Shown here: positions 37,959 to 40,432 of the stretch, piece after piece
Layout of the letters: each line of letters begins with the position of its first letter
Position numbering within the stretch: the first letter of the stretch is position 1
Origin: Conidiobolus incongruus B7586
Taxonomy: Eukaryota; Entomophthoromycota; Entomophthoromycetes; Entomophthorales; Conidiobolaceae
Assembly (NCBI GenBank): GCA_000697335.1
Contig: JNEM01016108.1
Span: forward strand, 1-40,432
Direction: 5' to 3'
DNA: 40,432 nucleotides
Program-made: the position numbers and the translations under genes
Notes under the pieces: model-generated
What the model saw: only the letters and a program-made list of their open reading frames with translations
What the model was told of the DNA's origin: nothing
The model's database searches: none

Positions 37959-40432
37959 AATAATATAAAATCAAAAATAAAATTAAATTTAACACTACAA
38001 ATATACAAAGCGTTTATATATTAATTTTTAGGAAATTTTTAGCCAACCCCACATTCAAATCCACCCGATATTTTAATTTTTTGTTTATGTTAAATTTTTA
38101 GTTTAAACTTTCGATTATCACTTCAACTTTCAATTAAATTGCCTTTAATTTTATATTATTGGTCCTTTATTATTATAGAATTAAGGGATCACCATAATTT
38201 TAAAATGATTAAGTATTTTCTAATAATTATATAAAAATCAATTTCAACCAAAATCTTAATGTTTTTTAGATTTTTATTAATGAGTTTTGTTATTTATTTT
38301 AATTGGGTGAATAGTTTGTTTTTTATAGGGTCTAAAAATGGAAGCATCCTTTTAAATGTCAAATTTATTTCTAACACCTAATATTGAATATGATTCACGA
38401 ATATATTTTCTTGAATCAAAACTCGAGCTTAATTTTTTTATATAATAAATAATAATATTAAATAAAATAATTAATACCACATCTGTTTGATATAAATCTA
38501 ATTTATAAATAGTTATAAACTTGATTTCAATAATTATATTACAAGTTATCATTACATAATTTAATAATTTTAAATTCAACTATAATTAATATATAAGCCT
38601 AAATACTAAATGAATTTATTCAATTTAATTTGCTAGATCATTGCTAAAAACTGCACAATTTAATATTCTATTTGCCTTCAATCATACATTTTCATATCAA
38701 ATAGTGTATAATGCCAATTCCTTGAAAATTCTTTTGAGGAAATTGGTAAGAAATACCTCCTATACAGCGCTTCTTGAATGTAAATTGGTTGTCATGGTAG
38801 ATCTGATTTAGTTAACAAATTCCTTATTTGGATAATGAAGCAATGTGTAACTTAAATCAGATGAATTTTGGTTTTCGTAAAAGTAATGAGTGTATATCCC
38901 GAAACCAACTTCAAATAATAAATAGTTAGTATCCATATATTTTAAAATATTGTTTTGAAAAATTTCATGATATTTAACAATATCTCTTGTTCAGAATCCA
39001 TTTTATTGTCCAATAAACTCGATATTTTGTTCAATGTGAATAATTTTTTATTTGACTTCTATTACTGATATTGAGTTAAGGTTTTGTAAATATAAAAAGT
39101 AATTTCAATATTTTAAAAAGTTTTTATTATTCCTTTTATCTAGTATACAACTTGAAAAAATTTCATGTATGAAATTCTTTAAAAAATCTTTAATTTTTGA
39201 CATAAATTAAAATTAATCATTTTATTCTCATGGTCAATTTGATACTTTATCTAAAATAATTTAAAATATATTAATTTTAATTGAATAAAAATATATTGAA
39301 ATTCATTATTACTAATTAAAATCATATTTTTATCTATAAATAGTGATCAATAAATTTTATTAAGAATTTATGATATTTTAATATATCATTTGAAACATAG
39401 ATGCAAAATTTCAGAATTTTTTTCAAAAAACTTATTAAAAATTATTTTTTTTTGATTTTTAAAATGCAAAAACATTTTATAATATATTACAAAAAAAGTT
39501 ATTTAAAAATATGATTCAATTTTGTATGTTGATATAACCTGAATTTATTTATTATTAAAACTTTTATAAAGATCAATTTTATTCAATAATAATATCTTAT
39601 ATTAATAGGATATAAGAAGGAATTTAAAAAAATAATCAAAATTTTATTTTTAACTACTTTTAAAAAAAATATTTTGTTAATTTTAAATTAATATTTATAA
39701 TAATTTGGCTTAATTTATTTATTTGAGTTATTTTATAAATAATAAGATATATTAAAGTTATGAAAAATAAATCAAAAATTATTATTTATATGAATTAATT
39801 ATCTTAATATTTTAAACCAATCAGATGAAAAATAATTGAGAATTAAATATCAAAGACATTTTTGTGTATTAATTTATAGATTATAAAAAATAAAAATCTA
39901 AAACTTAAATAATAAAAATTGAAAATATAATAAAGTTTTAATCATTAATACAGATATAATAATAATAATAAATAAATATTATAATATATATATTAAATTA
40001 TATTATTCCAACTATATTATAATAATATTATCAAAAAAATATAATATAATAATAACTATCTTAAAAATAATATTTATTTTTTATATATAATAAAAATAAT
40101 ATTAAAGTTTATTTTTAAACCTTGATCTATATAAATACAAAATATATTATTTTAATAAATAATTAATTTAGTTTAAAATATTAAACAAGATATCTTTATT
40201 ATTATTTATAATATAAACCCTAAAAAATCACAATCAATAATATATATATATATTTAATATCAATAATCTTTAATTAATTAATCTTGATTAAAGTATTTAT
40301 ATCAGATAATAATATAAATATATTTTGAAATTTAATATAAGACTTAAATATTATAGATAAAATTTATAATTGGTAAGAGATATATATATCAAAATTAAAC
40401 TATTTATTATTATTTAAAATTAAAATAAAAAA
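37959..40432. other. Gene-free right end of the window, 2.5 kb
   Basis: A/T-rich and extremely so beyond 39.0 kb. An imperfect hairpin lies at 38714-38746 (CCAATTCCT against AGGAAATTGG with one bulged base). No gene, RNA or element is recognisable; a neighbouring gene may begin beyond the window. Confidence 0.5.

Noticed and set aside
38352-38579. 75-codon minus-strand open frame
   Set aside because: Composition is that of intergenic DNA (Ile/Asn/Lys/Tyr) and no motif is visible.

Overview
The window reads as nuclear DNA of a very AT-rich eukaryote with intron-dense genes. Introns are short (mostly about 45-75 nt), start GT and end AG; intergenic DNA is close to pure A/T. Several proteins point to a fungus outside the Ascomycota and Basidiomycota: an Atg13 with a fungal-type tail motif, a WD40-bearing Atg16, a RAP1GDS1/SmgGDS homologue, UDP-glucose dehydrogenase and a secreted S1-family protease homologue. 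An Entomophthoromycotina/Zoopagomycota relative (Conidiobolus-like) fits best, but this is inference. Host genes stop with TAA, TAG and TGA, so the code is standard.

Layout. 1-4.4 kb: decayed Tc1/mariner DNA transposon copies in gene-free DNA. 5.58-6.29 kb (+): orphan 206-residue membrane protein. 6.51-8.22 kb (-): SLC35F5-type transporter. 10.03-12.47 kb (-): ATG13. 14.74-17.32 kb (+): ATG16 with coiled coil and seven-bladed WD40 propeller, divergent from ATG13. 18.04-19.66 kb (-): UDP-glucose 6-dehydrogenase. 21.26-21.59 kb: probable solo LTR. 22.07-24.74 kb (-): LENG8/Thp3-type SAC3 protein. 24.74-28.79 kb: gene desert with one weak coding relic. 28.79-30.23 kb (+): FluG-type glutamine synthetase-like protein. 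31.01-31.36 kb: probable solo LTR. 31.62-34.30 kb (+): RAP1GDS1-like armadillo protein. 34.39-34.91 kb: clear solo LTR with a perfect 5-bp target duplication. 35.39-37.04 kb (+): aftiphilin/Laa2-like AP-1 accessory protein. 37.15-37.96 kb (-): secreted trypsin-fold protein whose catalytic serine is replaced. 37.96-40.43 kb: no gene seen.

How genes relate. There is no operon. ATG13 (initiation complex) and ATG16 (Atg8 lipidation complex) share one 2.27-kb divergent intergenic region, which may couple their expression. The Laa2-like protein (AP-1 traffic) and the RAP1GDS1-like protein (small-GTPase chaperone) are other membrane-traffic or signalling genes; the rest is metabolism, transport and mRNA processing.

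Most notable: the animal-type ATG16 architecture in an apparent fungus; stop codons in the mariner copies that match CpA-directed C-to-T mutation; the Ser-to-Glu S1 pseudoprotease; and a RAP1GDS1 gene in which all 13 introns are phase 1, with about one exon per armadillo repeat. Exon models were built by hand from GT/AG sites and phase. Full exon sums were checked for the orphan gene, ATG16, UGDH, the glutamine synthetase-like gene, RAP1GDS1 and the Laa2-like gene; the other models are less exact.
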